Below, in pieces: positions 12,801 to 27,800 of a DNA stretch of 64,000 nt (positions are counted from its first letter, which is position 1; each line of letters begins with the position of its first letter). The translations under genes and the position numbers were made by a program. Source of the stretch: DATFNV01 sp963827935 (GTDB lineage Bacteria; Planctomycetota; Planctomycetia; Gemmatales; Gemmataceae); assembly GCA_963827935.1 (NCBI GenBank), contig CAWHCN010000023.1, positions 186,001-250,000 on the forward strand. The letters are read 5' to 3'. The notes below the pieces were generated by a model. That model was not told the DNA's origin. It searched no databases and was given only the letters and a program-made list of their open reading frames with translations.

Positions 12801-15800
12801 GCCGGGCACCTACTACATCACGCCCTGGACCGACCTGTATCGACAACGTCCTGCAGAACACCCTGGCCGTCAACGTCAACCCCGACGACCCCAACAACCT
12901 CCACAGCGACAACTACAAAGCCCTGCGCAGATCGACGTCCTGGCGCCCCTTGCCGGACCTCGTCGTCACCAGCGGTCACCGCTCCCACGCAGGCGCATGG
13001 CGGCGACAACATCACCGTCAACTGGACCGTGAAGAACACCGGCACCGGCGTCGCCCAGCCGACCGGGCTGGATCGACACCGTTTACCTGACCAACGACCC
13101 GACCAACCCGCTCGACCCGAACGCCATCACGATGACGCTCGGCTCGGTCGAGCACGACACGGTGCTCAACCCCGACGACAGCTACAACGCCAGCCTCAAC
13201 GTCGAGCTGTCGCCGTCGGCGGTGGGCCAGTACATCGTCGTCTACACCGACGCTCCCGCAGCCCAACGCCTCGCCGGAAACGCACCGGATATCAACATCG
13301 TCAACGAGGTCGACGAGCACCAACAACCTGATGGCCGTCGCCACGCGACGTCACGCCGGTGCCGGCCGACCTGGTCGTCACCAATGTCTCGATCCCGACC
13401 GGTGAACTACTCCGGCGAGTCGATGACGTTCAGCTACACGGTCGAGAACGAGGGTCCGAACCAGGTGTGGTCGGGCACGCAACTACTGGACCGACTTCAT
13501 CTGGGTCAGCCCGGAGCCGACCTTCGACCGCTTCGATGCCTCGTTCCTGGGCCAGACGACTCACGTCCAGGACACACCGCTGCAGCCGGGCCAGAGCTAC
13601 ACCGATCACCTACACGGTGACGCTGCCCGCCGGCACGAGCGGCCAGTATTACCTGTACATCGACCTCGATGCTCACAACGACCTGCCGCCCGTTCCTTTA
13701 CACCTACGAGGCGCGCCTGGAGACCACCGACTGGTGGCCGGCCGACACGGGCGACAACTCCTACTGGCTCGGCGAGTTCACCGACTGGGCGTTCGAGGAC
13801 CCGAACAACAACCGCATCGCCACGCCGTTCGACATCATCTACAGCGAGCCGGACCTCAAGGTGACGAACATCACCGTGCCGGCGAACGTCGTCGTCGGGC
13901 GAGACGATCCCGATCACTTACACGGTGACCAACCAAGGGACCCGCGCCGCACGCGTACCGACGAGCTGGACCGACGCGCATCTTCCTGTCGCGAGGACCC
14001 TCGCTCGACATCTACGACACCAGCGGCTCGGCGCCGGTGACGCGACGGCTACGGCCAGGTCCTGGCAGCCGGGGCAGTCTTACACCGAGACCGTCAACGT
14101 CCGCATCCCCGACGGCATCCAGGGGACCTTCGACATCCTCGTCTACGCCGACTCGGACGCCCAGACCGATCTACACGGTGCAGAGCGACATCGGCTACGG
14201 CCTCTACGGCGTGACGATCGGCGCGCACCAACGAGCTGGACCCCTACGACCTGGTCGTCGGTGGCGATCCGCAGCCTGGGCCGCGGGCACGGTGCCGCAG
14301 TACGAGAACGAGGCCGACAAGCTGGCGTCGGTGCCGCTGCCCGTGCACGCTGGCGCCCGGCCCCCGACTTGCAGGTGACGCCGATCAGCACCGACGCCAA
14401 CGCCGGCCACGTCTACCAGGGCCAGACGCTCGACGTCACCTACACCGTGACCAATGACGGGCGCCGGCCACGCCGCCGACCGAATCGACCTGGGACGACC
14501 TGATCTACTTCTCGGCCGACACCAACCTCGACCTGCAAGGCCGACACCTACCTGGGCATGGTCGACGCACACGAACGGCCTGGCCGCCGGCGCCAGCTAT
14601 ACCGTCACGACGCCAGGTCCAGGTGCCAACGCTACTTGAGCGGGCCCTACTACCTGTTCGTCATCACCGACCCGCCCGTCGACAGCCCCATCGGCAAGGT
14701 GTTCGAAGGGGGCGGCGCCGAACGAGGACAACAACAGCCTGTATCTCGCCCCGCCGCTGGTCATCGATCCGCCGCCGCCCAGCCAACTTGTCGGTCACCA
14801 GCATCACGCTGCCCGGACCCGGCCACGGCGAAGTCCGGCGACCCGTGTCACGGTGAGCTGGACGGTGCAGGACACCAGCCCGACCAATCCCGCGCCGGGC
14901 AGCTGGTCCGACGCCGTCTACCTGGGCACCGGCACAACCTGGAACATCTCCGACGTCTACCTGGGCACGGTGCCTGCACACGGCGGCACGCTTGCAGCCC
15001 GGCGACAGCTACACCGGCTCGCTGACGTTTAACGTGCCGTCGGTGACGCCGGGGCAGTATCACATCATCGTCCGCGCCGACATCTTCAATCAGATTACGC
15101 TGCCGGCCGGCGTGCCGATGTCGAGCAAGACCACGGCGTCGGCCGACCTGCTGACCGTGGCCGTGGACAGCCTGACGCTGGGCGTGCCCTACGCCACCAC
15201 GTCTCAGAGCGGCCAGGAGCGGCTGCTGCAGGTTACCGTGCCGCAGGGGGCGACGCTGCAAGTCACGCTTGACCTCCGAACGCCGCCGGCGCTGCCAACG
15301 AGATCTACATCAAGCAGGGGGCGGCTCCGACCGACTCGGATCTACGACGCCGCCTACCAGGGAGGCTTGGCCGCCGACCAGACGGCCGTCATTCCGTCCA
15401 CGGTTCCGGGCGTCTATTACATCCTGATCCGGGGCAACTCCGAGCCGGCCGACGACACGCCCGTCACCGTCCTGGCCGAGTATGCTGCCGCTGTCGATCA
15501 CCAACGTCAGACCGACCAGGGGGGCGACAGCCGCGTACGTCACCACCACGATCAGCGGCGCCCAGTTCCAGCCCAATGCGATCGTCAAGCTGGTGATGCC
15601 CGGCTTCGCCGAGTACCAGCCGGTCACGGACGACTTCGTCAACGCCACCGAGATCGTCGCCGAGTTCGACCTGACCGGCGCCCCTTACGGCCTGTACGAC
15701 GTGCAGGTCACCAATCCCGACGGCCGGCAGGCGATCGCGCCCTACCGCTTCCAGGTCGAGCAGACCATCCCGCCCGACGTGACCATCGGCGTCGGCGGAC

Positions 15801-18800
15801 CGCGGTTCATCCTGGCCGGCGACACCGGCACCTACAGCGTGGCGCTGCAGAACCTGGGCAACATCAACGCGCCCTACGTCGAATTCAACGTCGGCATTCC
15901 CCAGCTAAGCAACGTTCTCGTCCCCGCCGACCCCAGCCAGCCGCTGGTCGCTGCCGCCCGATCAACGTCAACCTCTACGACCTGCCGTACGTCGAGTTCA
16001 CCACCAACCTGGCGGCCAGCCGCCGGACTGCCAGCCTCGACTCGCAGGTGCCGTTCGCCACGCTCCAGTCGCCGGCCGACACGGCCGCCAACAACGGCCA
16101 TACCCAGGCGCCGGGCTACTTGTTCAACGAGGCGGCCGGCGGCTTCACCGGCTTCACGTTCAACGTGACCACCTACCCCGGCATGGAGGCGCTGAACGAT
16201 CAAGAACTTCGCAATCGCTCGAGGCCGAGATCTATGCCGCGTTCCCGCCTATGCTCACGAGGGCATACTCGACAACGGCCCGCCGGGGCTGGACCAGATC
16301 TCGCCCGGGCTGTACGAGGCTTTCGGGGACTGTTCGGCGGCGTGCCGTCGCTCGACTCAGATCCCGTACGTCCCATTCCAGTTCGACATCAATGCATCGG
16401 CGACGACGCTGACCCAGGCCGAGTTCGTGGCCCAGGCGACCCAGCAGGCCGACCAGCTGCGCACGGCCATCCTCGCCGACCCCAACGCGCCGACGGCGCT
16501 GCAAAACCTCGCCGCCGACCAGACCACCTGGGAGAACCTGTACCTGGCGGCGCTGGAGCAGGCCGGCGAACTGCTGCCCGACGGCACCACGCCGCCGATC
16601 AGCCAGAATCCGCTCGATCATGAGCGTGATGGCGACGCCTCGCCACCGGCGTGCTCGCCGGGCCCGGCGGGCAGCGGCATCATCTCCAGCGGCAACGTCG
16701 TCGCAGTTCTTCAGCGACCTGCTCACGTGGTACGGCAACAACACCGATCAGACCGCGCCGGTCGCCGACCTTCAACGATCCACGACAACCCGATCGCCGA
16801 CACTGCCCACGTCGAGCCAGTTCAACCTGAACGCGCCAGTTGCCGACCAGCTTCGAGGACTTCAACGTCTACGTGCCGTGGGTGCCGTACGACGAGCGGG
16901 CCGACCTGCCGCCGTCGTTCCAGATCACGAGCGTGCAGGAGGTCAACGGCCAGGCCCGTCATCCCGCTGGACCTGACCAGTACGTCAACAACCCGGGCGC
17001 AGGACGCCGGCCTGGCGTCGATGACCGGCCCGTTCACGCGCCGAGGACAACGGCTTCATTCCGGCCGGGCAGCCCTTGCCGTTCACCGTCAACTTCCAGA
17101 ACGACCCCGCAGGCCACCAGCCAGCCGGGCCAGATCCGCATCACCACCCAGCTCGACCCCAGCCTCGACCCGCAGCACGTTCCGGCTGGGCGACATCCAG
17201 ATCGGCGACATCGACATCCAGCATCCCCAGCAACCTGTCGCTGTTCCAGGGCGACTTCGACTTCACCCAGACCAAGGGGTTCATCCTCCGCGTCAGCGCC
17301 GGCGTCGACCTGCAGACGGGCATCGCGACCTGGCTGATCGAGGCCATCGACCCGCTGACCGGGCGAGGTGATCACCAACCCGGACCTGGGCCTGCTGCCG
17401 CCCAACGACGCCGAGGGTGACGGCGCCGGCTTCGTCACCTTCACCGTCGAGCCCGGGGCCGACGCGACGACCGGCAGCACGATCACCGCGACGGCGACCG
17501 TGCTGTTCAACAACGCCGCGCCGCAGGACACCGCGCCGCTGACCTACACCCTCGACACGGTCGCCCCCACCACCCAGCTCACCGTTACGCAGCTCGGCAA
17601 TAACCCGAACTACCAGGTGACGTGGAACAGCACCGACGACCCGGCGGCTCCGGCGTCGCCTACGTGAAGCTCTACGTCGCCGAGGACGGCGGCGCCTACC
17701 AGATCTGGCAGAGACCAGGTGACCGAGGCGTCCGGCACGATGATCTACCAGGGCCAGGCCGGGCACACCTACACGTTCCTGGCGCTGGCCACCGACGTGG
17801 CCGGCAATCACGAGCTGCCGCCGGCCCAGGCCAACGTGCCCCAGGACACGACCACGGTCAATCTCGGCGCCCTGCCCACGGTCCCGAGCACCACGCCGCC
17901 CAACTTCGGCATCCCGCCGGCACCGACGGTCGCAGCCCTCGACCAACCCGCTGTTCACGCAGGCGCAGCAAGGACGTGCCCAGCCGCGCCGCCGGCCAGC
18001 AACCCATCCGAATTCAAGACCGTGCTCCAGCCGTTCCAGGCCCAGTCGTTCGCCACCGGCTTCGCCCAGAGCGACGGCATCCTCGGGCCGATGGCGATCG
18101 TCGAGGCGCCCGACGGCAGCTTCCTGGTCAGCGGCGGCGCCTCGCGCGACGAGCTGTTCCGCATCCCGAAGAACGGCGGCCCGGCCGGCACGCCGCTCGC
18201 CACGCTGCCCTACCAGATCTACGCGCTGGCGTTCGACAACGACGGCAACCTCTGGGCGGCCACCGGCGGCGGCCCGCTGCTTGCAGCTCGACCCGACCAC
18301 CGGCGCCATCGTCGACGCAGTTCGGCACACGGCATCACGCTGGCCCTGGCGGTGGACCCCACGACGGACCAGATCTACGTCGCGACCGGCAAGCGGCGTC
18401 GCGATCTTCGACCCGACCACCGACACCTTCACGCAGTACAGCCGCGACCAGAACCTGCGCGTCTCCAGCCTGGCATTCGACGCCGGACGGCAACCTGTGG
18501 GCGGTCACCTGGCCCGATCAACGGCAGGTCGTCGAATTCGACGCCCACGCCCGCGCCCAGGTCAAGCTCACCTTCGACTCGGACATCCAGTCGATCGCCT
18601 TCGGCCAGCAGGGGACTGACCTGGAAAACCTGCTGTTCGTCTCGCACGACGACGCCCCGAACACGCCGCGGCGGCACCGTCGCCCCCACGCCCACCGAGC
18701 TGACGATGGTCGACGTCGACGACGCTGCAGCAGGTGGCGGTCGCCCAGGGCGGCACGCGCGGCTTCGACGTCCTCGCCACCTCGGACGGCCGGCTCTTGA

Positions 18801-21800
18801 TCAGCCAGTCGCACGAGGTGGACGTGCTCGAGCCGGTCGTGCCGCCCGAACGTCGTCGCCGTCAACCCGCCGCCGGGCAGCGTCGCGGCACTGCCGCTGG
18901 CGTTCATCGACGTGACCTTCGACCAGGACATGTACGCCGGCGCCGCCACCGACTCGTCGTCGGTGACCGACCCGGCCAACTACGCTCTCGTCGGGCCAGG
19001 CGACCGGCGCCGCCACGATCCAGTCGGTCCAGTACGACCCGGACACCCGGACGGCCCTGCTCATCCGTCCGGGCCTGACCGCCGATCAGTACACGCTGAC
19101 CGTGGGCGATTCGATCGTCAGCGCCAACCGGGTGCCGATGCTGGTGCCGTACGTCACCAAATTCACCGCCGTCAGCGACCTGTCGCCGTACGTCAAGCTG
19201 ACCTTCTACGACGCCCGCTCCGACCGGGCCGACGGCACGGTCTCCTACGACGTACGATCCAGAACACCGCCAGTCTCAACCTGCTCGTGCCGCTGGTCCT
19301 GATCCTCGACCCGGCCCAGGGCTTCAACGGCATGCCGCAGAACGCCAGCCAGGCGTCCGACGGCAGCTGGCTGATCAGCCTGAACGGCACGCGTGCCCGG
19401 CGGCGTCGAACTGCAGCCGGGGCAGAGCACGACCGGGCAAACCCTGACCATCAACGACCCGAACGAGCCAGAAGATCCTCTACACGCCCGAGGTCTCCGG
19501 CACGCCCCCCGCGGCCAGCGCCCCGGTCTTCGACAGCACGCCCGTGACCAGCGTGACCGCCGGCGCCGATCTACACCTACCAGGCGCAGGCGCACGACCC
19601 CGACGGCTCGACGCCGGGCTTCCTGCTCGACAGCGGCCCCGCCGGCATGACGGTGAACCCGACGACCGGCCTGGTCACCTGGAGACACCACTGCCCGACC
19701 AGCCCGGCGGCGGTGCCGGTCACCCTGTACGCCTACGACCCCAGCGGCAGCTACAGCGATCCAGCAGTTCGTCATCCAGGTTGCCGGCGGCAGCCACGCC
19801 GCCGGTTATCAGCCCGCTGCCGCCGCAGGTCTCCGGCCAGGAAGGCAGCCGCTCGTGTTGCCCGTCACCGCCACCGACCCGGACGGCCGGCAGCTCGTCT
19901 ACTGGGCCGCCAACCTGCCCGGCGGCGCCTCGTTCGACCCGGCCACCCACACGCTGCTCTGGGAGCCGGGCTACGGCCAGGCCGGCACCTACAACGACGT
20001 GACCTTCTACGTCAGCGACGGCGTGAACACAGTCAGCACCAGCATCGCGCTCTTGATCGCCGCGGCCCCGCCGCCGCCGCAGCTCGCCGCGCCGCCGAAC
20101 CAGACCGTGCGCGAGGGCGACCACCTGCGCTTCACCTTGCAGGGCAGCGACGCCGACGGCGGGCCGGTCACCTATCTCCAGCCCCGACCTGCCCGAGAAC
20201 GCGACGCTCGAACCCCAACACCGGCGTCTTCGACTGGCCGATCGGCTACGACCAGGCTGGCACCTTCACCGTGCCGTTCACCGCCACCAGCGACGAGCGG
20301 CGTTAGCGATCACGCAGACGGTCGACCTACACCGTCCTGCCCGCTCCCGCCGCGCCGGTCTTCGCTCCGCTGCAGAGCTGGCAGGTCAGCGAAGGCCAGC
20401 CGATCTCCTTCACCGCCCTGGCCGTCGACCCGCACAACCCGACGTTCGTGCTGCCGACGCGGCTGCCGGACGGCTCGCTCTCGCCCTACCCGACCACGCA
20501 GCCGACCGTCACCTACTCCGTCAGCGGGCTGCCGCCGGGCGCGACGTTCGACCCGGACACTGCGCTCTTCAGCTGGACGCCCGGCAACACACCAGGCGGG
20601 CACGTACAACGTCGTCTTCACCGCGACCAACGACGGCTACGGCGGCCCGCTCTCCGACCAGCGTCACCGTGCCGATCGCCGTCCTGATCGTCAACCACGC
20701 CCCGGTCGTCACGCCGATCGCCGACATCACGCTCACGGCCGGCCAGCCGTTCGACCAGGCGGTGTCGGCGACCGACCCCGACGGCAACCCGCTGACGCTC
20801 TCGGTCAAGAACGGCATCGCCGGCTATCCGCTGCCGGGCTTCGTGACGCTGACCGACGACGGCGACGGCACCGGCATCCTGCACTTCAACCCGCCGGCCG
20901 GCAATCGCGGCACCTACACGCTGACCCTCGCTGGCGACCGACAACGGCGACGGCCTGGGCGCGGCCGGCGTCCTGACCGGCAGCTACACCTTCGTCGTCA
21001 CCGTCCAGTCGGCGACCCAGCTCCCGGTGCTCGACTACATCGGCGACAAGGTCGCCGTCGATCGGCCAGCCGTTCGCGCTGACCATCCAGGCGAGCGAGG
21101 CCGACCAGGACAACCTGACGTTCGCCGTCGCCGGTCTGCCCGCCGCCGCGACCCTGACGCCGAACACATTCTACGGCACCGCCACGCTCAACTGGACGCC
21201 GACCGCGGCCGACGCCGGCTCCTACCACGGTCACGTTCACCGTGACCGACACCGGCAACGGCAGACGACGCAGCCGTCGTCGACCACGCAGACGATCCGG
21301 CTCGTCGTCCGCGCCAGCGACACGGCGCCGGTCTTCCCGGCCACCGCCCCCACGCGCCACGGTCGCCGAAGGGCAGACGCTCAGCCTGCCGGTCACCGCC
21401 ACCAAGGAAGAGGGCGACCCGCTCACCTACACGGCGCAGGGCCTGCCCACCGGCGCGAGCCTCGACCCGGCCACGCGGCGTGCTGACCTGGACGCCCGCA
21501 GCCCGGCCAGGCGGGCAACTACGCCGTCACGGTCACTGCCGGCGACGGCAGCCTGAGCAGCAGCGAGACGGTCAACATCACCGTCACCCACACCAACTAC
21601 GCGCCGGTGTTCATCCCGCTGCTGCCGCAGTATGCCCGCGAGGGCACGCTGGTGCAGTTCACCGTGGTGGCCGCCGACGTCGGATGGCGACCCGGTCACT
21701 GTACAGCCTGACCAACCCGCCCGCCGGCGCCACGCTCAACGCCGCCACCGGGCTGTTCACAGTGGACGCCCGCCTACGGCCAGGCGGGCGACCTACACCC

Positions 21801-24800
21801 TGCAGTTCGTGGCCACCGACCCGCACGGCGCCGACGGCCACGATGGACGTGCGTCGCTCACGTCGCCCACGTCGTCCGGCCGCCGGTCGTGGACACGCCC
21901 GATCACCAGGCGACCGCTGGGCATGCCGCTCAGCTTCACGATCCAGGCCACCGACCTGGACGCCGGCACGACGCCTGACCTACTCGGCGATCAACCTGCC
22001 GCCCGGCGCGTACGATCGACCCGCAGACCGGCCAGTTCCTCTGGACGCCCGGCCCGTCGCAGGCCGGCGACTACGTCGTCACGCTGCAGGTCTCCGACGG
22101 CCAGGCGACCACGACGCAGAACATCCTGATCCGCGCGTCGGTGCAACCGGCAGCTGCCGAGCGTCACGATCGTGCTGACGCCCAGCTTCCCGGCGATCCC
22201 CGGCCAGCAGGTGACGATCAACGCCATCGCCAGCAGCATCGCGCCGATCACCGGCCTGACGCTCACAGTCAACGGCCAGCCGTGGCCCTCAACGCCAACG
22301 GCCAGCGCCACGGTCACCGCCGGCGCCCCGGCCAGACGCTTATCGCCGGCGACCGCGACCGACGAGGACGGCCTCGTCGGCACCGCTATCGACCGACCTG
22401 AAGGTGCGCGACCCCAACGACACGACACCGCCGGTCGTCTCGTTCGACACGGTCGGTGCCCTACGCCGTCCTGACAAGCCCCACGGCGATTCTGGGCACC
22501 GTGGCCGACAGCAACCTCGACTCGTGGACGCTGCAAATCGCCACGCCGAACAACCCCACATTCACGACTGCTGGCGATCCGGCCAGACCCCGGTCAACGA
22601 CGGCGCCCTGGTCGTAGCTCGACCCGTCGAACCTGACCAACGGCTTCTACCAGCTGCTGCTGACGGCGACCGACATCAGCGGCCGCACCGCCCAGGTGCA
22701 GACCGAGATCGAGGTCAACACGCCCACCAAGCCGAACGACTACGTGATGACCGACACCGACCTGAGCCGTCAACCTCGACGGCACGACGATCTGACATCC
22801 AGCGCACCTACGACGCCGCTGACGCGCGACGGCACCGGCGACTTCGGCTACGGCTGGAGCTTTGTGAATCTCCAGACCAACCTCCAGACCAACCTGCCGG
22901 CCACCGGCAGGAGGACGTACGGCGTCTACAACCCGTTCCGCGACGGCACCGAGTTGTATCTGACCTTGCCGACCGGCCAGCGTGTCCGCTTCACCTTCGC
23001 GCCGACGAGCTTCCAGGTCGCCGGCCAGACGTTCTACCATCCGGCGTGGCAGGCGGACTCCGGCGTCACCTACACGCTGGCAATCGACCGGCACGGTGCT
23101 GACGAAGTCGGGCAGCCGCTACTACGACCTGGCAACCGGCCAGCCGTACAACCCCGGCAACCCATTCTTCGGCGGGCCGAGCCTACACGCTGGTCGCGCC
23201 GGACGGCACGCAGTACCAGCTCGACGCCCAGGGCAACGATCATCGGCGAGGTGACGTCCACCGGCGCGCAGCTCTACATCAGCGACAGCGGCATCACGGC
23301 GGCCAACGGGCAGACGATCCAGTTCCTCCGCGACGCCCAGGGACGGATCACGAGCATCGTCACACCCGACGGCCAGCTCGTGAACTACCAGTACGACGCC
23401 CAGGGCAACTTCGTCGTCGATGCAGAACGCGAACACCGGCGGCTCGCAGCGTTACGGCTACTCGCTGTCCGATCCGCACCTCCTGATCGCCGCCGTCGCG
23501 CAGCAACGGCAACAGCGTGGCCATCCAGCCCGGCACGACCTACGACTGTCTTACATCCAGCGCCGACCTCGGCGATGCCGCGGCAGTTCTCCGGCACGGA
23601 CGATCAACTTCGACCTCGGCCGCCGGGGCCGCGGATCATTTCGCCTTCCGCTTCGACCAGAACGAACTGAACTCCACGGCAACTGGCAGCGTCCTCTTGC
23701 GCGTGCTGGTGCAGGGGACCGAGGCTTCGTCCCCGCCGTGCCGACCATCGCCGGCCTGCACGCCGCGCTCGGTCAACGTCCAGGGCGACCAACGTCGTCG
23801 CCCTGTTCGCCATCGACCAGCCGGGCCTCTACGTCGTGGCGGTCGCGGGGGCCACGCCCACGACCGCCGGTCAACTACTGCCCTGAACCTGACCGTGGCC
23901 GGCGACATCAACGGCGACGGCAACGTCGACGGCAACGACAGCGCCCTGCTCGCCGCGGCGCTGGGCAGCACCGCCGGCCAGGCCAACTACAGCCTGGCCG
24001 CCGACATCAACGGCGACGGCAAGGTCGACGACGCAGGACGCAGGTGCATCCTGGCAGCGACTATGGCTTCCACGCCACGACCAGCCGACGGTGCCGGCGC
24101 CGCCGGCACCAGCCGGCCTTCGACCTCGACGTCAACTCCGCACACCGCCGATCGGCGACGGCACGACGACCGACAGCTTCGTGACACTGGTCGGCCAGAC
24201 CGACCCGAACGTCACGGTGACCTTGCAGCCGACCGGGGCTGTCGACCACGTCGAACCCCAACGGCCTGTTCGCGTTCTTCAACGTGCCGCTGGCCGGTCG
24301 GCGACAACACCTTCACCGCGGTCGCCACGAACGCCGCGGACCTCAGCAGCCAGAACCACCGGGATCATCACCCGCGCCCTGCCGGGCCTGAGCCTGATCG
24401 CCGCCGGTCATCACCGCGCAACTGGCCGACGACACCGGCCGTCTCGGCCCTGGACAACATCACCAGCGACGACACCGTGACCGGCAGCATCACCACGACG
24501 AACCCGCTCGCCTCGTTCCAGGCGCAGCTCGACCAGTCGGCGGTGACCGACGTGTCCGCCACCCTGAACGGCACGACGTTCACCATCACGCCGGCGCTCT
24601 TGGCCACGATGAACGGCGGACCGCTGGCCGACGGCAAGCACACGCTGACCCTGCATCGCCAAGGACACCAACGGCAACCTGGCCCAGCCGGTGACGCTGA
24701 GCTTCATCCTGATCACCACCCCCCCGGCTCCCGTGACGCCGCAGCTCCTGGCCTCCAGCGACACCGGCATCAGCGACAGCGACGGCATCACGCGCATCAC

Positions 24801-27800
24801 GACGCCGACCTTCGAAGTCGACGCGCCGGCCAATGCCATCGTCCGCCTGTACGCCAACGGCACCCAGGTCGGCCAGGCGACCGCGAACAACGGCCCGGTG
24901 TTCATCACGACCGCGACCCTGGGTGCCGGCACGTACCAGATGACGGCGACAGCGGAGGACCTGGCCGGCAACGTCAGCACCCCGGCCGCTCCCGTGAACC
25001 TTCAGATCGTTACGACGCCGCCGGCGACGCCGACGCTGGCCCTGATCGCCGCCGACCAGTTCCCCACGGGCCAGGCCGAACAGACGAACCTGGAGCACGT
25101 CACCCTGACCGGCACAACGAGCGCCGGCGCCTTCGTCGCGCTCTATCGGCAGTTCGATCCGAACACGGCGATCCTGCGGACGCAGGCCGACGGCAGCGGC
25201 GACTTCACGTTCAGCAACGTCGCCCTGGCCGCCGGTTCGCAGGCGTTCATCGTGGTGGCCAGCGACGTGGCCGGCAACTCCAGCACGCTGACCCAGGTGG
25301 TCACGACGACGGCGGCCGACACGAGCGGCCCGGTTATCACCGCGGCGCTGGCCAACGATACCGGCGGCAACAACATCACCTACGACCCAACGGTCACGGG
25401 CGTGGTGGACGATCCGAGCGGCGTGGGGAGCTTCCAGGCCAGCCTCGACGGCGGCGCGGCGGTCAATGTGACCTGTCGCTGCTCAACGGCCTCGGCTTCA
25501 CGTTCACGGCGGCCAACCTGGCGACGATCAACGGCGGGACGGCCCTCGCGGACGGACCGCACACCTTAACGCTCGAGGCGACGGACAGCCTGGGCCACCC
25601 GTCCGCGCCGTTCGACGCTGTCGTTCACGCTGGACAGCACGCGGCCGCTGCCGCCGGCGAATGTGCACCTGATCGCCAGCGACCTGACCGGCACGAGCGA
25701 CACGATCACGAAGGACCGCAACGCTCACGGTGGAGCTGACGGCGCCGGCCGGCACGCTGGTGACGCTGTACATGAACGGCACGCAGATCGGCCAGCAGAG
25801 TGCCGCCGCGGCCCCGCTGGACTTCGCCGTCCCCGGCACGCTGCCGGACGGCCAGTACCTGTTCACGGCGACCGCCGCGTCCGTGTCCGGCCTTGTCAGT
25901 CCCTTCTCGACGCCGTTCACGGTGACGGTGGACAACACCGTCCCGGCGATCACAGTCGTTCGGCCTCGACACCGCCTTCGAGGCCCGGCCCTACGGCGAA
26001 AACCTGACCGTGATGCCGACCGTGCGCCTCGATCGGCCAGACCATCCCGAACGCCACGGTGACGCTGGTCGAGACCGGGGCCCAGACCACCTCGGACGCC
26101 TCGGGCAACTTCGCGTTCTACCCGGTGAACCTGCCGAACCTGGGGGCGTATCACCTTTACCGTGCAGGTGACCGACGTCGCCGGCAACGTCAACACCTTG
26201 CCGAAGACGTTCACGCGCATCGACAACACCCTGCCGTCCAACCTGCTGCCGCCGGATGTGACGCTGAACGTCTCGGAGACGACCGCACAGCGTCGGCGAC
26301 ACGGTCACGTTCACTGTCATGACCCAGACGCACGACGGCCAACCGCTCGCGAACGAGATCCTGCTCATCAACGGCAACGTGGTGCCTCTGAACGCGGCCG
26401 GCATGGCGACGTTCACCTCGGCGACGCCGGGCGTGTTCACGGTGACGGCCAAGGCCTTCGACGCCGAGGGGAACGAGGGCGACGCGACGCAGACGCTCAC
26501 CTTCCTGACGCCGCCCAACGGCCTGCCCGCCCCGACCGCCGGCTTCAACGAGACCGTCGTAACGCCGGTCGTGACGATGCCGACCGCGATCACGGCACCG
26601 CCAACACGCCCGGACCTGCTCCAGTACACCCTGCAATACTCCGTCGAAGGCCAGAACCAGTGGACCACGTTCGCCACCGGCACGACCCCCGTGGTCAACG
26701 GTCTGCTGGGCACGATCGATCCGACGATGATGGACAACGGGTTCTACGACGTCCGCCTGACCGTCGAGGACACGAGCGGGCAGGTGACGACGGCCGACGA
26801 GGTTTACGAGGTGGACGGCGATGCGAAGATCGGCAATTTCACCCTGAGCTTCCAGGACGTGAACATCCCGGGCGAAGGCATCCCGATCACCGTCACGCGC
26901 ACCTACAACAGCATGGACAAGAATACGTCGGGGGACTTCGGCTACGGCTGGACCATCTCGGTCAGCAACATGAAGGTCGAGACGTTCCGCCGTGCTGGGG
27001 GCCGGGTTCATCCAAACGGAAACCCAGCTGCCGCCCACGCAGGCCAACCCGCTGGGCAGTCTCGGCGGCCTCGGCGGCCTGGGCGGCGGACTCTTCGGCG
27101 GCCTCCCCGGCATTGGCCTGCCCCCCGGCCTTGGCAGCACGCCCGGCCGAGGTCCAGTACAGCTTCCAGAACACCAACAACGACTACGTGACGATCTTCC
27201 TGCCGGACGGCACCAAGGAACAGTTCTTGATGGGCTTCACCGGCGTCACCTACGACTTCGCCGGCCCGCCCCTGGCCACCACCAGCATCTTCTTCGCCCG
27301 GTCCCCGGCACCGACACCACCGGCACGCTGGTGGCCCTGGCCGACAACAACGTGATCGTGTCCCCCGCCGCAGGTGGGCCCGGTGAACTTCATCGATCCG
27401 TCCACGGGCCAGGTCTACAACCCGACACGCTGGCAGTACACCGACCAGGCCGGCACCGTCTTCATCATCGACGACACCAACGGCATCGAAAGCATCACCG
27501 ATGCCAACGGCAACACCCTGACCTACACGCGCCAACGGCATCCAATCCTCGGACGGCCAGGCCCTGACCATCGCCCGCGATGGACAGGGCCGCGTCACCT
27601 CGATCACCGAGCCGAACGGCAGCCAGATCAAGTACAGCTACGACTTCTACGGCAACCTGGCGACCGTAACCGACGCTCAGGGCAATGTCACTCGCTTCAC
27701 CTATGACACGGACCATACGCTCCTCCAGGTGTACGATCCGCTTGGCCGTGAAGGGACGCGCGAGGAATACGACAGCACTGGGCGGCTGATCGCGATTGTG

